DNA of 20,662 nucleotides from an uncultured Clostridia bacterium (GCA_934489015.1 CAKSSN010000036.1:1-20662), one strand, 5' to 3'. Positions 6,891-15,214 are shown, counted from the first letter of the stretch. Translations and numbers: made by a program. The notes: generated by a model from the sequence alone, not told the origin.

Positions 6891-7604
6891 TTGAGATTTG
6901 GATTTAAAACCGATATAGGCAAGCTGCGCCGCCAAAATGAGGACAGCGTTTACATAAACGAAAGCGAGCCGTGCTTTGCCATAGTTGCAGACGGTATGGG
7001 CGGTCATAATGCAGGCGAGGTCGCCAGCAGGATTGCTGTTGATACAATATCGGGTGTATTGCTTGACGGCAAAAAGAAAAAGATAGATTATGACGATAAA
7101 ATAAGAGATGCATTTGTTCTTGCAAATAAGAAAATATATGATTATGCCGAAAAAAATTCAAAGCTTATGGGCATGGGAACAACAACGGTTGCCGCCGTTA
7201 TTGACGGAAAAAAGGTGATTGTTGCAAACGTAGGCGATAGCCGTGCATATATTATAGCGAGCGGCGAAATACGCCAGATTTCAGTAGACCATTCATATGT
7301 TTGGCAGCTTGTGGCAAGGGGAGATATAACGGAGCAGCAGGCTAAGCGCCATCCCAAGCGCAACTATATAACGCGCGCTATGGGAACGGATAAAAACGTT
7401 TGTGTTGATACATTTTCGGTGGATTTTGACGACGGAATAATTCTTCTTTGCAGCGACGGACTTACAAACCTCGTTGAAAATTATGAAATAAAACAGATTA
7501 CAGATATGACAGACGATTTGCAGGAGGCGGCCGACAGGCTGACAGAGCTTGCAAACGAGCGCGGCGGAACCGATAACATAACGGTGGCGCTGATTGGTAA
7601 ATAG
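6891..7604 (+). CDS. prpC: PP2C-type serine/threonine phosphatase PrpC/Stp
   Basis: A metal-dependent protein phosphatase that reverses phosphorylation by the PASTA kinase encoded next. PPM motifs appear in order: RRQNEDS, VADGMGGHNAGEVAS (metal-binding Asp), GMGTTTVAAVI, VANVGDSRAYI, LLCSDGLTNLV and GGTDNITV (metal-binding Asp). At 237 residues it is soluble and of normal length. It starts with TTG at 6891, eight bases behind a strong GGAGGT; translation initiation at TTG recurs in this cluster. prkC follows after 46 bp, the standard phosphatase-kinase pair of Gram-positives. Confidence 0.94.
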   Translation: MRFGFKTDIGKLRRQNEDSVYINESEPCFAIVADGMGGHNAGEVASRIAVDTISGVLLDGKKKKIDYDDKIRDAFVLANKKIYDYAEKNSKLMGMGTTTVAAVIDGKKVIVANVGDSRAYIIASGEIRQISVDHSYVWQLVARGDITEQQAKRHPKRNYITRAMGTDKNVCVDTFSVDFDDGIILLCSDGLTNLVENYEIKQITDMTDDLQEAADRLTELANERGGTDNITVALIGK

Positions 7605-7650
7605 ATAAATCACCCTTCATTAAGGAAAGAGAAAGGATTGTATTTAAAAA

Positions 7651-9681
7651 ATGACTGATAACTTAATCGGAAAAACACTTGCAAACCGCTATCATATATC
7701 GGAGCTTATCGGAAGCGGAGGAATGGCTACGGTTTATAAAGCCGAATGTAATCTCTTAAACAGGGATGTTGCAATAAAGGTTTTAAAAAGCAGCATGAGA
7801 GATGATCCTTCCGCAGTTAAAAACTTTACGCGTGAGGCGCAGGCTGCCGCAAAGCTGAGCCACAACAACATTGTTTCGGTTTTTGATGTCGGAGAAGAAG
7901 ACGGAATAAACTATATGGTTATGGAGTATGTAAAGGGTAAGACCCTTAAAAAATACATACAGGAAAACGGTCCTCTTGCGTGGCAGGAGGCGTGCGATTA
8001 TGCAATTCAGATAGGTCAGGCTCTTGAGGCGGCGCACTCTAAGGGCGTTGTTCACCGCGATATAAAGCCGCAGAATATACTAATGACGGAGGATAAGGAG
8101 CTTAAGGTTACCGATTTCGGCATAGCAAATGCCGCAACAACGGAAACTCTTGCCGTAGGCTCAAGCGCGATGGGGTCTGTTCATTATATTTCGCCCGAGC
8201 AGGCGCGCGGCGGCTTTACAGACGCAAGGTCGGATATATATTCGCTCGGTATTGTTCTTTTTGAAATGCTCACGGGCAGAGTGCCGTTTGACGGTGAGTC
8301 TGCGGTTTCGGTTGCGCTTATGCATATAGAAAAGCAGCCGCCGTCAGTGCTTGATATAAATCCGACAATTCCGGCAGATCTTGCAAAGGTAGTTTCAAAG
8401 GCTATAGCTAAGGAGCAGATTTCAAGGTATCAGAGCGCGGCAGAGCTTGTAAACGATCTGCGCGCCGTTCTTGCGAGCGAGCCTGTTGAAATACGCGATT
8501 ATGATGACGATGAGGACGATTTGGGCAACACAAAGAAATTTGTTATAACCGACAGGGATTATGACGATGAGGACGAGGAGCCCGTAAGAGAGAAAAAGCC
8601 GAAAAAGAAAAAGAAGAAAAAAACAGAGTCCGAAAAGAAAGCGGACAAGGCGGCAACTCTGCTTGCATTTTTCACAATAATTGTTCTTGCGCTTCTTACT
8701 TTCGGAGGATATGTTTATCTTAAAAAAGGTACGGGCGAGATAAAGGTGCCGAATTTTGTTAATATGACGCTTGATGACGCTGTAAAGCTTGCCGCTGATA
8801 AGGGCGTTACAATATCGGACGAGCTTGAATATTCGCTTTCGGATGAAATTGAAGAGGGTAAAATTATTTCCCAGACGCCGGATGCAAAATCTTTTATAGC
8901 TCCGGATGAGCAGGTTTATGTTGTTGTGAGCATAGGCTCGTCGGGCGGAGATTTGAGTGTTCCGTATGTTAAGGGTCTTGACGCGCATGAGGGTATGCAG
9001 AAGATAATGGATGAGGGTCTTCAGTATAATCCTATTGAGGAGCCGAGCGACACCGTTGCGGCAGGAAAAATAATACGTCAGTCGCCGGAGGCAGGAACAA
9101 AGCTTAATAAAAATGATGTTGTAAATATTCATATAAGCACAGGCAAGGCGGGGCAGACTCAAACTCCGGTTGCCGTAAAGAGCGTTGTTGTGCCTGACCT
9201 TAAGGGTAAATCTCAGCTTGAGGCCGAAAATGAGCTCAGACAGTATAATCTTAAACTCGGCAGCATAAACAGAAAGGATTCGGACGCGCCGGAGGGAGAG
9301 ATAATTTCTCAAAGCCCGCTCGGCGGAAAAACAGTACTTGAGGGATCTGCCGTATCGCTGTTTATCAGCACGGGAACGGCTGCCGAAGCAACGTTTGTTG
9401 CACCTACAATTGCGCCTTCAAGCAGCGCAGATGAGCCTGAGGACGATAACACGGATGATGCAAATACAGATGAGCTTGTTACAAAAACCTATACCTTCCA
9501 GATGCCCGACGGCGACGGAAGCGCGAATGTTAAAATAACAATTGACGGCGATACGGAATATGAAAAGGTAAGAAATTACGGAGATATAGTTTCAATTGAC
9601 ATAATGGGCAGAGGCAGGAAGAAGATTGTTACCTTTGTCAACGGAAAAATCAAAGATGAGCAAACTATTGATTTAGAATAA
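7651..9681 (+). CDS. prkC: PASTA-domain serine/threonine protein kinase PrkC/Stk
   Basis: A membrane receptor kinase that senses peptidoglycan and muropeptides and controls growth and cell-wall physiology. The 676-residue protein has a kinase domain at 12-275 with glycine loop GSGGMATVYK (21-30), lysine K43, HRDIKPQN (135-142, catalytic D137), DFG (155-157) and SPEQARG (181-187). An acidic then very lysine-rich juxtamembrane region (285-333) precedes one membrane segment (about 335-357). Outside are three PASTA repeats (about 363-430, 435-498, 512-575), an acidic Ser/Asp/Glu linker (580-610) and a small beta-rich tail (611-676) that is not part of the usual kinase architecture. The ATG at 7651 lies 13 bases after AAAGGA. 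Confidence 0.95.
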   Translation: MTDNLIGKTLANRYHISELIGSGGMATVYKAECNLLNRDVAIKVLKSSMRDDPSAVKNFTREAQAAAKLSHNNIVSVFDVGEEDGINYMVMEYVKGKTLKKYIQENGPLAWQEACDYAIQIGQALEAAHSKGVVHRDIKPQNILMTEDKELKVTDFGIANAATTETLAVGSSAMGSVHYISPEQARGGFTDARSDIYSLGIVLFEMLTGRVPFDGESAVSVALMHIEKQPPSVLDINPTIPADLAKVVSKAIAKEQISRYQSAAELVNDLRAVLASEPVEIRDYDDDEDDLGNTKKFVITDRDYDDEDEEPVREKKPKKKKKKKTESEKKADKAATLLAFFTIIVLALLTFGGYVYLKKGTGEIKVPNFVNMTLDDAVKLAADKGVTISDELEYSLSDEIEEGKIISQTPDAKSFIAPDEQVYVVVSIGSSGGDLSVPYVKGLDAHEGMQKIMDEGLQYNPIEEPSDTVAAGKIIRQSPEAGTKLNKNDVVNIHISTGKAGQTQTPVAVKSVVVPDLKGKSQLEAENELRQYNLKLGSINRKDSDAPEGEIISQSPLGGKTVLEGSAVSLFISTGTAAEATFVAPTIAPSSSADEPEDDNTDDANTDELVTKTYTFQMPDGDGSANVKITIDGDTEYEKVRNYGDIVSIDIMGRGRKKIVTFVNGKIKDEQTIDLE

Positions 9682-9701
9682 ACGAACAGGACGGCAGTTT
9701 T

Positions 9702-10559
9702 ATGCATGAAGGTGTAATAATCAAGGGAATAGGCGGATTTTACTATGTTTTGTCGGGCGGCAATGTTTACGAATGTAAGGCGAGAGGTATTTTCAGAAAA
9801 GAGAAAATAACTCCGCTTGCCGGCGATAACGTGGAGTTTGAAGAAAAAAACGGAAAAGGAAGCATTGTGCGCATTTTGTCGAGAAAAAACTTTCTTATCC
9901 GTCCGCCTGTTGCAAATGTTGACAGACTTGTGATAGTGATTGCCGCGTCGGCGCCAGAGCCGAATACCGTTTTGATTGACAAAATGCTTATTCAGGCTAT
10001 GCAAAACGGTATAGAAGCGGTTATATGCATAAACAAATCAGAGCTTGCCTCAAGAGATGATATTGAAGAGGCTTACAGTGCGGCAGGCTATACGGTTATA
10101 TGCGTAAGCGCCGAAAAAAGAGAAAATTTAAGTGCTCTGCATGAGCTTACAAGGGGTAGGATAACAGCCTTTGCAGGTGCGTCGGGAGTCGGTAAATCGA
10201 GCCTTTTAAACGCGCTGACAGGTGCCGGAATGGAAACGGGGGAGCTGAGTGAAAAAATTCTGCGCGGAAAAAATACAACGCGCCATGTTGAGCTTATTCC
10301 GATAGAAAACGGCTTTGTTTTCGATACTCCGGGCTTTACCTCATTTGAAATAGGAAAAATAGAGCCGCAGGAGCTTTATAAGTTTTATCCCGAAATTGAA
10401 AAGTATTCGGGTATGTGCCGCTATCGCGACTGCGCGCATACGCGAGAGCAGACCGATTGTGCCGTAAAAGACGCTCTTGAAGACGGAAAAATATCAAAAA
10501 TACGATATGACAGCTATTGCGAGCTGTATAAATTGCTTAAAGAAAATAAAACATTTTAA
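9702..10559 (+). CDS. rsgA: Ribosome small-subunit-dependent GTPase RsgA
   Basis: A circularly permuted GTPase that checks late 30S maturation. The order is an N-terminal OB-fold (1-70), then G4 NKSE (111-114, Glu in place of the usual Asp), G1 GASGVGKSS (159-167) and G3 DTPG (208-211). The C-terminal zinc knuckle has ligands C239, C244, H246 and C253 (CRYRDCAHTREQTDC). Length 285 residues is normal. The ATG at 9702 lies 20 bp after the prkC stop, behind AACAGG. The prpC-prkC-rsgA order is the same as in Bacillus. Confidence 0.95.
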   Translation: MHEGVIIKGIGGFYYVLSGGNVYECKARGIFRKEKITPLAGDNVEFEEKNGKGSIVRILSRKNFLIRPPVANVDRLVIVIAASAPEPNTVLIDKMLIQAMQNGIEAVICINKSELASRDDIEEAYSAAGYTVICVSAEKRENLSALHELTRGRITAFAGASGVGKSSLLNALTGAGMETGELSEKILRGKNTTRHVELIPIENGFVFDTPGFTSFEIGKIEPQELYKFYPEIEKYSGMCRYRDCAHTREQTDCAVKDALEDGKISKIRYDSYCELYKLLKENKTF

Positions 10560-10564
10560 TATTA

Positions 10565-10591
10565 TGCAACCTTTTGGACGCTTAAATTGTA
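10565..10591 (+). promoter_or_regulatory. Candidate ECF-type promoter of the sigma/anti-sigma pair
   Basis: TGCAAC followed by CTTTT (10565-10575) resembles the -35 element of extracytoplasmic-function sigma factors (B. subtilis SigW/SigM class TGAAAC-CTTTT), with TGTA (10588-10591) 17 bp downstream where CGTA/CGTC would be expected. It lies just after the rsgA stop and just before the sigma gene, as an autoregulated promoter would. The -10 match is weak. Confidence 0.4.
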
Positions 10592-10615
10592 TTAATAGTG
10601 AAGGGAGGATTGGCT

Positions 10616-11101
10616 GTGTGTGATTTCAATTCACGTGAGTTTAAAGAGAAAATTACAAGAAAATATTTCCCTATGGTATATAAGCTTGCTCTGAACCAGA
10701 CAAAAAACCGTGATTATGCGGACGATGTGGTTCAGGAGGTGTTTTTGAGATACATACAGAAGCAGGTTGATTTTCAAAGCGAGGAACATATTAAGGCGTG
10801 GCTTTTGCGCGTTACGGTAAATTGCAGCAAAAACACGTTTACTAATTCATGGTTTAAAAAGACGGAGGGGATTTCGGAGGATATTTCTTTTGAAACTCCC
10901 GAAAAGAGTGAGGTTTATTATGAGGTTTTAAGCCTGCCGGCGAAATATCGTGCGGTAATTCATCTTTTTTACTATGAGGATATGTCTGTAGCCGATATTG
11001 CAAAAATTCTCGGCAGTAAGGAATCAACAGTCAAATCCCAGCTTCACAGGGCAAGAAATATGCTTGCCGATAAGCTGAAGGGAGGTTACAGTCTTGTTTG
11101 A
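10616..11101 (+). CDS. ECF-family RNA polymerase sigma factor
   Basis: About 161 residues. Region 2 includes YADDVVQEVFLRYIQK (binds core polymerase and -10 DNA). Region 4 is LPAKYRAVIHLFYYEDMSVADIAKILGSKESTVKSQLHRAR, with a clear helix-turn-helix for -35 recognition. The frame is open to a GTG at 10598, but AAGGGAGGA (10601-10609) is then inside the gene; the GTG at 10616, six bases after it, is the supported start (MCDFNSREF). The reading frame overlaps the next gene by eight bases, indicating translational coupling with its membrane partner. Such pairs respond to envelope stress; the signal here is unknown. This gene pair is an insertion between rsgA and rpe relative to the common cluster order. 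Confidence 0.88.
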   Translation: MCDFNSREFKEKITRKYFPMVYKLALNQTKNRDYADDVVQEVFLRYIQKQVDFQSEEHIKAWLLRVTVNCSKNTFTNSWFKKTEGISEDISFETPEKSEVYYEVLSLPAKYRAVIHLFYYEDMSVADIAKILGSKESTVKSQLHRARNMLADKLKGGYSLV

Positions 11102-12176
11102 TGAAAAATTATACAGAGAAGCAAATGATGAAATAAAAATCGACGAGACTCTCATTGAAAAAACGATTGAAAGGGCGTATGCTTCAAAGCGGCGCAGGTT
11201 TAATCCGGCTGCGCTTTATTCGGTGGCTGCCGCAATTGTTCTTGTGATAGGCGTTTCGGCGTCGCTGCCGGTGCTGATGAAGAAAACCGAGCCGGACAGC
11301 AGTATTTCGGAAATGGTTGATAAGCAGAAAAAGTCTGATAGCACAAAACAGGAAAAAGCTCCGATAGCAGAAAAAGAAACGGAAGAAATTTCGGGCGGAG
11401 AAAATATTGAGCAGCAGGAGAATTTAAATCCGGGAAATAATTCTGTTTCGGGAAGTGACTCTGCAAAATCCGAAAAGATAACGGAAAAAGCAGCCGAAAC
11501 GAAAAAAGCGGCAGGTAAGCCTGCTGAAAACAAAAAGAGCGTGAAAGCGGAAGAAAAGCAGACGCAAAAAGCAGAAAAAAGTGATGCTGCGGTACAGTCT
11601 GAGGGAGAAACCGAAGCTGTTAAAGTACCACAGGCCGAAAATGCCGACTGCGGCAGCAGTGAGATTGTTGAGGAAAGAAAAGCAAGCTCGGCTTTTGAAA
11701 CTGCTGCGACAGATAAAAGCGTGCAGACTTTCTCAAATGAGGCTGCCGATATACAGGCGGATGAAACAGATCAGCCGAAAGCGGGAGCAAGCTCCGGCGG
11801 CGGAGGAGCCTCAAGCAAAATGGCAGCCGCACCGGGAGTATATGCTGCGGATATGGCAGCAAGCAGCTTTATATCAACGGAGGAATATTTAAAAAATCTC
11901 AGAATTGATATAAATGCGGTTATTGATGTCCCGAATGGCTTTAAGGATATTACGCCCGAAAGTCAAAATTCCGAAAACGGATATTTCTGCTATGCAAATG
12001 ACAGCGAAAACAAATATATTTATGTCTATACATCTAAAGGTAAGCCTGATAACAGTATTGTATGGAAAGAGGAAGACGGATATACAAGCGCGGTATTCGG
12101 CATAAATGATGTTTTGTTTACCGTTGAAGCGTATGGCATGAGCAAAGCGGAGATAGAGAAAATAATAAAGAAATAA
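11094..12176 (+). CDS. Probable membrane anti-sigma factor with low-complexity linker
   Basis: 360 residues, starting with TTG at 11094 behind GGGAGGT and overlapping the sigma gene by eight bases. Residues 1-38 are cytoplasmic and charged, without the HxxxCxxC zinc motif of classical anti-sigma proteins. One membrane segment spans about 40-62. The outside part has a long Lys/Glu/Ala/Ser-rich linker (about 65-260) including a GGGGASS stretch, then a compact C-terminal domain (about 265-360) ending in KEEDGYTSAVFGINDVLFTVEAYGMSKAEIEKIIKK, similar in style to domains of Clostridial anti-sigma proteins (DUF4367-like, from memory). The anti-sigma role is inferred from coupling to the ECF gene and topology, not from a recognised inhibitory domain. 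Confidence 0.65.
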   Translation: MFDEKLYREANDEIKIDETLIEKTIERAYASKRRRFNPAALYSVAAAIVLVIGVSASLPVLMKKTEPDSSISEMVDKQKKSDSTKQEKAPIAEKETEEISGGENIEQQENLNPGNNSVSGSDSAKSEKITEKAAETKKAAGKPAENKKSVKAEEKQTQKAEKSDAAVQSEGETEAVKVPQAENADCGSSEIVEERKASSAFETAATDKSVQTFSNEAADIQADETDQPKAGASSGGGGASSKMAAAPGVYAADMAASSFISTEEYLKNLRIDINAVIDVPNGFKDITPESQNSENGYFCYANDSENKYIYVYTSKGKPDNSIVWKEEDGYTSAVFGINDVLFTVEAYGMSKAEIEKIIKK

Positions 12177-12199
12177 ACATAGGAAAGGGATTTTAAAAA

Positions 12200-12841
12200 A
12201 TGATTTTAGCACCATCAATTTTATCGGCTGATGCGTCGATAATGGGCAGTCAGATTAAGGAAACGGAAAAGGCGGGAGCTAGCTGGCTTCATCTTGATAT
12301 TATGGACGGTCATTTTGTGCCGAATTTGAGCTACGGACCGGGCGTTATCAAGAGCATAAGACCTGTATCAAATCAGTTTTTTGATGTTCATCTTATGATT
12401 GAAAATACTGAAAAATATGTTGAGCCTTTTGCAGAGGCCGGCGCTGACGGAATTACAATGCATATTGAAAGCGTAAGCGATGTTGACGGCTGCATAAAGC
12501 TTATCCGGTCATTCGGTAAAAAGGTCGCAATAGCGCTTAATCCCGATACACCGGCCGAAAGAGTAATGCCTTATGTCGATAAAATCGATATGGTGCTTGT
12601 GATGAGTGTTTTTCCCGGCTACGGCGGTCAGAAATATATTGAGGACGTAAACGACAAGATCAGATTTTTGAGAAAAGAATGCGGAAAGGATATTCATATT
12701 GAGGTTGACGGCGGCGTGAATGGCGACAACATCAAAAATGTATATGACTGCGGCGCTGATGTTCTTGTTGCCGGAACGGCTGTATTTAAGGGGAACATAA
12801 CCGAAAATGTAAAAAAACTTATGGGGAAGTGCAGATTTTGA
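12200..12841 (+). CDS. rpe: Ribulose-phosphate 3-epimerase
   Basis: Interconverts ribulose 5-phosphate and xylulose 5-phosphate in the pentose-phosphate pathway. TIM-barrel family motifs are complete: APSILSADAS at the N-terminus, LHLDIMDGHFVPNLSYGP with metal-binding His and Asp, DVHLMIENTEKY, MSVFPGYGGQKYIE (phosphate loop) and EVDGGV with the second catalytic Asp. Length 213 residues. The ATG at 12200 has AAAGGGA nine bases upstream. It is coupled by a 4-bp overlap to thiN, as in other Firmicutes. Confidence 0.95.
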   Translation: MILAPSILSADASIMGSQIKETEKAGASWLHLDIMDGHFVPNLSYGPGVIKSIRPVSNQFFDVHLMIENTEKYVEPFAEAGADGITMHIESVSDVDGCIKLIRSFGKKVAIALNPDTPAERVMPYVDKIDMVLVMSVFPGYGGQKYIEDVNDKIRFLRKECGKDIHIEVDGGVNGDNIKNVYDCGADVLVAGTAVFKGNITENVKKLMGKCRF

Positions 12842-13446
12842 GAGTTGTTATAATTGCCGGCGGAGCTTATGAGCCGTGCATTGATATAAAAGAAGATGAT
12901 TTCGTAATCTGCGCCGATCATGGATATGATTATGCTTTGAAATATTCGATACACACCGATATGCTGATAGGTGATTTTGACTCTGTAAATGCAGATATTT
13001 CGCCCGTTAAGGATAAAATTTCGTTTCCGTCGAGAAAGGATTTTTCGGACAGCGAAATTGCCGTTAAAAAGGCAATTGAAATGAAGCCTGATGAGGTTGC
13101 TCTTTTGGGCTTTACCGGGAGCAGACTTGACCATTCGCTTGCAAATTTAACGATGCTGAAGCAGTTTTACGAGCGCGGAATAACGGCGTATATTGCCGAC
13201 GCTCACAATACGGTATATTACTACAAGGATTTTTTTGAGATAAATGGGAAAAAAGGAAGCCTTGTTTCGCTTGTTCCTATGACATATGAAATAAGCTTAA
13301 TTACAACCTACGGGCTTGACTATCCTCTTGATAATGAAACGCTTTATTTCGGGCAGTCGCGAGGAATATCAAATGTTGTTGTGTCCGATAAGGCCGGCTA
13401 TAAATCTAAAAGCGGAGAGGGTTTTATTATTTTTTCAAAGGATTGA
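12838..13446 (+). CDS. thiN: Thiamine pyrophosphokinase
   Basis: Makes thiamine diphosphate from thiamine and ATP. Recognised from DHGYDYALKYSI, GDFDSV (metal/ATP site), KDFSDSEIAVKKAI and LGFTGSRLDHSLANL, which are characteristic of the family; a beta-sandwich thiamine-binding C-terminal half follows, ending SKSGEGFIIFSKD. 202 residues. A GTG at 12829 is in frame, but the TTG at 12838 is favoured: GGGGAAG lies eight bases upstream, it overlaps the rpe stop as TTGA, and MRVVIIAGGA fits the family start. Last gene of the cluster, followed by terminators. Confidence 0.92.
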   Translation: MRVVIIAGGAYEPCIDIKEDDFVICADHGYDYALKYSIHTDMLIGDFDSVNADISPVKDKISFPSRKDFSDSEIAVKKAIEMKPDEVALLGFTGSRLDHSLANLTMLKQFYERGITAYIADAHNTVYYYKDFFEINGKKGSLVSLVPMTYEISLITTYGLDYPLDNETLYFGQSRGISNVVVSDKAGYKSKSGEGFIIFSKD

Positions 13447-13487
13447 TTTAAAGAAAAGGACCTTTTATATTTTCTGCTGTCGTCTTT

Positions 13488-13505
13488 GCAAGGCGCGAGC
13501 CTTGC
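13488..13505 (+). other. GNRA-loop hairpin after thiN
   Basis: GCAAGGC-GCGA-GCCTTGC: seven perfect base pairs closed by a GCGA tetraloop, followed by TGCCTTTTCC. It may be a weak first terminator or an RNA-stabilising hairpin ahead of the stronger terminator at 13543. Confidence 0.45.
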
Positions 13506-13542
13506 TGCCTTTTCCGCAGTAAAAACGGACATTCTTTTAATG

Positions 13543-13575
13543 AAAACCGCACCAGTTTGTCGGTGCGGTTTTTTT
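13543..13575 (+). terminator. Terminator of the def-thiN cluster
   Basis: AAAACCGCACC (13543-13553) pairs with GGTGCGGTTTT (13562-13572) over 11 bp with an eight-base loop and a run of seven T. On the minus strand the stem is also followed by four T, so it may serve the convergent brnQ transcript too. Confidence 0.9.
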
Positions 13576-13647
13576 AAAGTTTTTTGGACTGTGGTCTGTA
13601 AATTCGATCTTTATGATAATTTTAATATAATAAGCTTTTTAAAAGCT

Positions 13648-14985
13648 TCAATCTTTAATTTTTTTGAAAATCAGGCCTATTATAAGTCCTACGGCAGCAG
13701 GGCATATCCAGCCCAGACCGAGATTAAACATAGGCAGAAACTTTTCCGCAAACTCTACCGCGCCGTTTAAATGCAAGAGCTGCTTTGCAGCGTCGGGAAG
13801 AGCCTTAAACAAGTCAAATACTGACGCTATCAGCGTAAACGCCGTAACAAAGCAGTAAACCGATTTGCTGTTATTATAAAATTTCCCGAACAGAGCCAAA
13901 AGAATGATGGTTATTGCGAGCGGATATAAAAACATCAAAACCGGAAGCGAGAAGTCTATAATAAGATCAAGCCCCAGATTTGCGATAAGGAAAGAAACAA
14001 CGCAGAAAATTATTGCCCATGCCTTGTATGACGGACCTTTTTTAAACATTGCTTCAAAAGCCTCCGAGCAGCTTGTTATAAGACCTATTGCTGTTTTAAG
14101 GCACGCAAATGTTACCGTAAGCGCAAGCACAATTGCTCCGGCTTTCCCGAAATAATGACTTGCAATAACGTTGAGAGCCTCGCCGCCGTTATCTGCGATA
14201 GGGTACGCGCCTCTGCTTAAAACGCCTGCAATTGTTACCAGAATATAAATAATCCCCATTATAATGCAGCTGAATATTCCGGCAATAACGGTGTTCCCGG
14301 CAATGTCGTCAGGCTCGTTTATTCCGAGACCCTTAATAACGTTTACAACAACAATTCCGAAAGCAAGTCCGGCAAGCGCGTCCATAGTGTTATAGCCCTC
14401 CAAAAAGCCCATGAAAAACGCGCCCTGCGAGTAGGCTTCGTCGGGAGCAATATCCTTTATCGAGCCGAGCGGCGAAACAAGCGCGGCGATAACCAAAATT
14501 CCCAGACATACCAAAAATATCGGATTTAATATTTTGCCTATCCATGTCATAATTTTAGACGGCTTCAGCGAGAAAAACAAAACCGCCGCAAAAAACAGGA
14601 AAGAAAATATTAAAAGCGGAAGAGCGCTGCTGCTGTTTATGACAGATATAATTCCTACGGTAAAGGAAACCGTTGAACATCGCGGAATTGCGAAAAAAGG
14701 ACCGATTGTAAGATATAGCGCGCAGGTGAAAAACAGGCTGTATTTTTTCCCGACTTTGTTGCAAAGCTCGGAAATTCCGTCCGATTTGCTTATACCCAGA
14801 GCTGCAACGCCCAAAAGCGGCAGCCCGACTCCTGTAATCAGAAAGCCTGCCAGTGCGTGCCATACGTTGTAGCCTGCCTGCTGTCCCATATGTACCGGAA
14901 ATATAAGGTTTCCCGCCCCGAAAAACATTCCGAAAAGCATACTCGAAATGTATAGTATCTCCTTTGCCGATAATCTTTTTTTCAT
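13648..14985 (-). CDS. brnQ: Branched-chain amino acid carrier BrnQ (LIVCS family)
   Basis: A cation-coupled importer of leucine, isoleucine and valine. The 445-residue protein has about 12 membrane segments. The N-terminal MLFGMFFGAGNLIFPVHMGQ and TIGPFFAIPRCSTVSFTVG are signature stretches of the LIVCS family (PF05525). The ATG at 14985 has TAAGGG six bases upstream on the minus strand. It is transcribed alone, convergent with thiN, and has a structured leader of about 115 nt. Confidence 0.94.
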   Translation of the reverse strand: MKKRLSAKEILYISSMLFGMFFGAGNLIFPVHMGQQAGYNVWHALAGFLITGVGLPLLGVAALGISKSDGISELCNKVGKKYSLFFTCALYLTIGPFFAIPRCSTVSFTVGIISVINSSSALPLLIFSFLFFAAVLFFSLKPSKIMTWIGKILNPIFLVCLGILVIAALVSPLGSIKDIAPDEAYSQGAFFMGFLEGYNTMDALAGLAFGIVVVNVIKGLGINEPDDIAGNTVIAGIFSCIIMGIIYILVTIAGVLSRGAYPIADNGGEALNVIASHYFGKAGAIVLALTVTFACLKTAIGLITSCSEAFEAMFKKGPSYKAWAIIFCVVSFLIANLGLDLIIDFSLPVLMFLYPLAITIILLALFGKFYNNSKSVYCFVTAFTLIASVFDLFKALPDAAKQLLHLNGAVEFAEKFLPMFNLGLGWICPAAVGLIIGLIFKKIKD

Positions 14986-15010
14986 AAAATACCCTTAACC
15001 TTTCTGCTCA

Positions 15011-15137
15011 CAAAAAAGCAATAAAGCAAATTGTACATTCGTGCGTGAGCCTGTTAAATGCACAACAAAAGGATGTGTAGTATCAATGCGTTTATTGCTC
15101 TATTATATATTTTAACACAAATAAAGCAAAAAATCAA
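15011..15137 (-). promoter_or_regulatory. brnQ promoter and structured leader
   Basis: Minus strand: TTGATT (15137-15132), 17-bp spacer, TAAAAT (15114-15109); a second -10-like TATAAT lies at 15107-15102. The leader then shows AGCAATAAA (15099-15091) complementary to TTTATTGCT (15025-15017), which is followed by a T-run, an intrinsic-terminator pattern. Nested inside is TTGTGCATT (15065-15057) pairing with AATGTACAA (15039-15031). No T-box or known riboswitch motif is seen, and I found no convincing antiterminator fold. Confidence 0.4.
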
Positions 15138-15171
15138 CATAATAATAAAATTTTTTTAAAAAAAATAAAAT

Positions 15172-15201
15172 GGGAACGCCGCAAATTTGTTCGGCATTCC
15201 C
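15172..15201 (-). terminator. Terminator of the beta-helix/peptide operon
   Basis: On the minus strand GGGAATGCCG pairs with CGGCGTTCCC (10 bp, one G-T pair) around a ten-base loop, followed by ATTTTATTTTTTTT. It lies 14 bp beyond the stop of the 51-residue peptide gene. Confidence 0.9.
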
Positions 15202-15214
15202 GTGCTACATTAAA

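Noticed and set aside
8422..9312. A 296-codon minus-strand open frame inside prkC
   Set aside because: It lies wholly antisense to a well-supported kinase gene, has no ribosome site, and its Arg/Leu/Ile-rich translation is typical of an antisense shadow.
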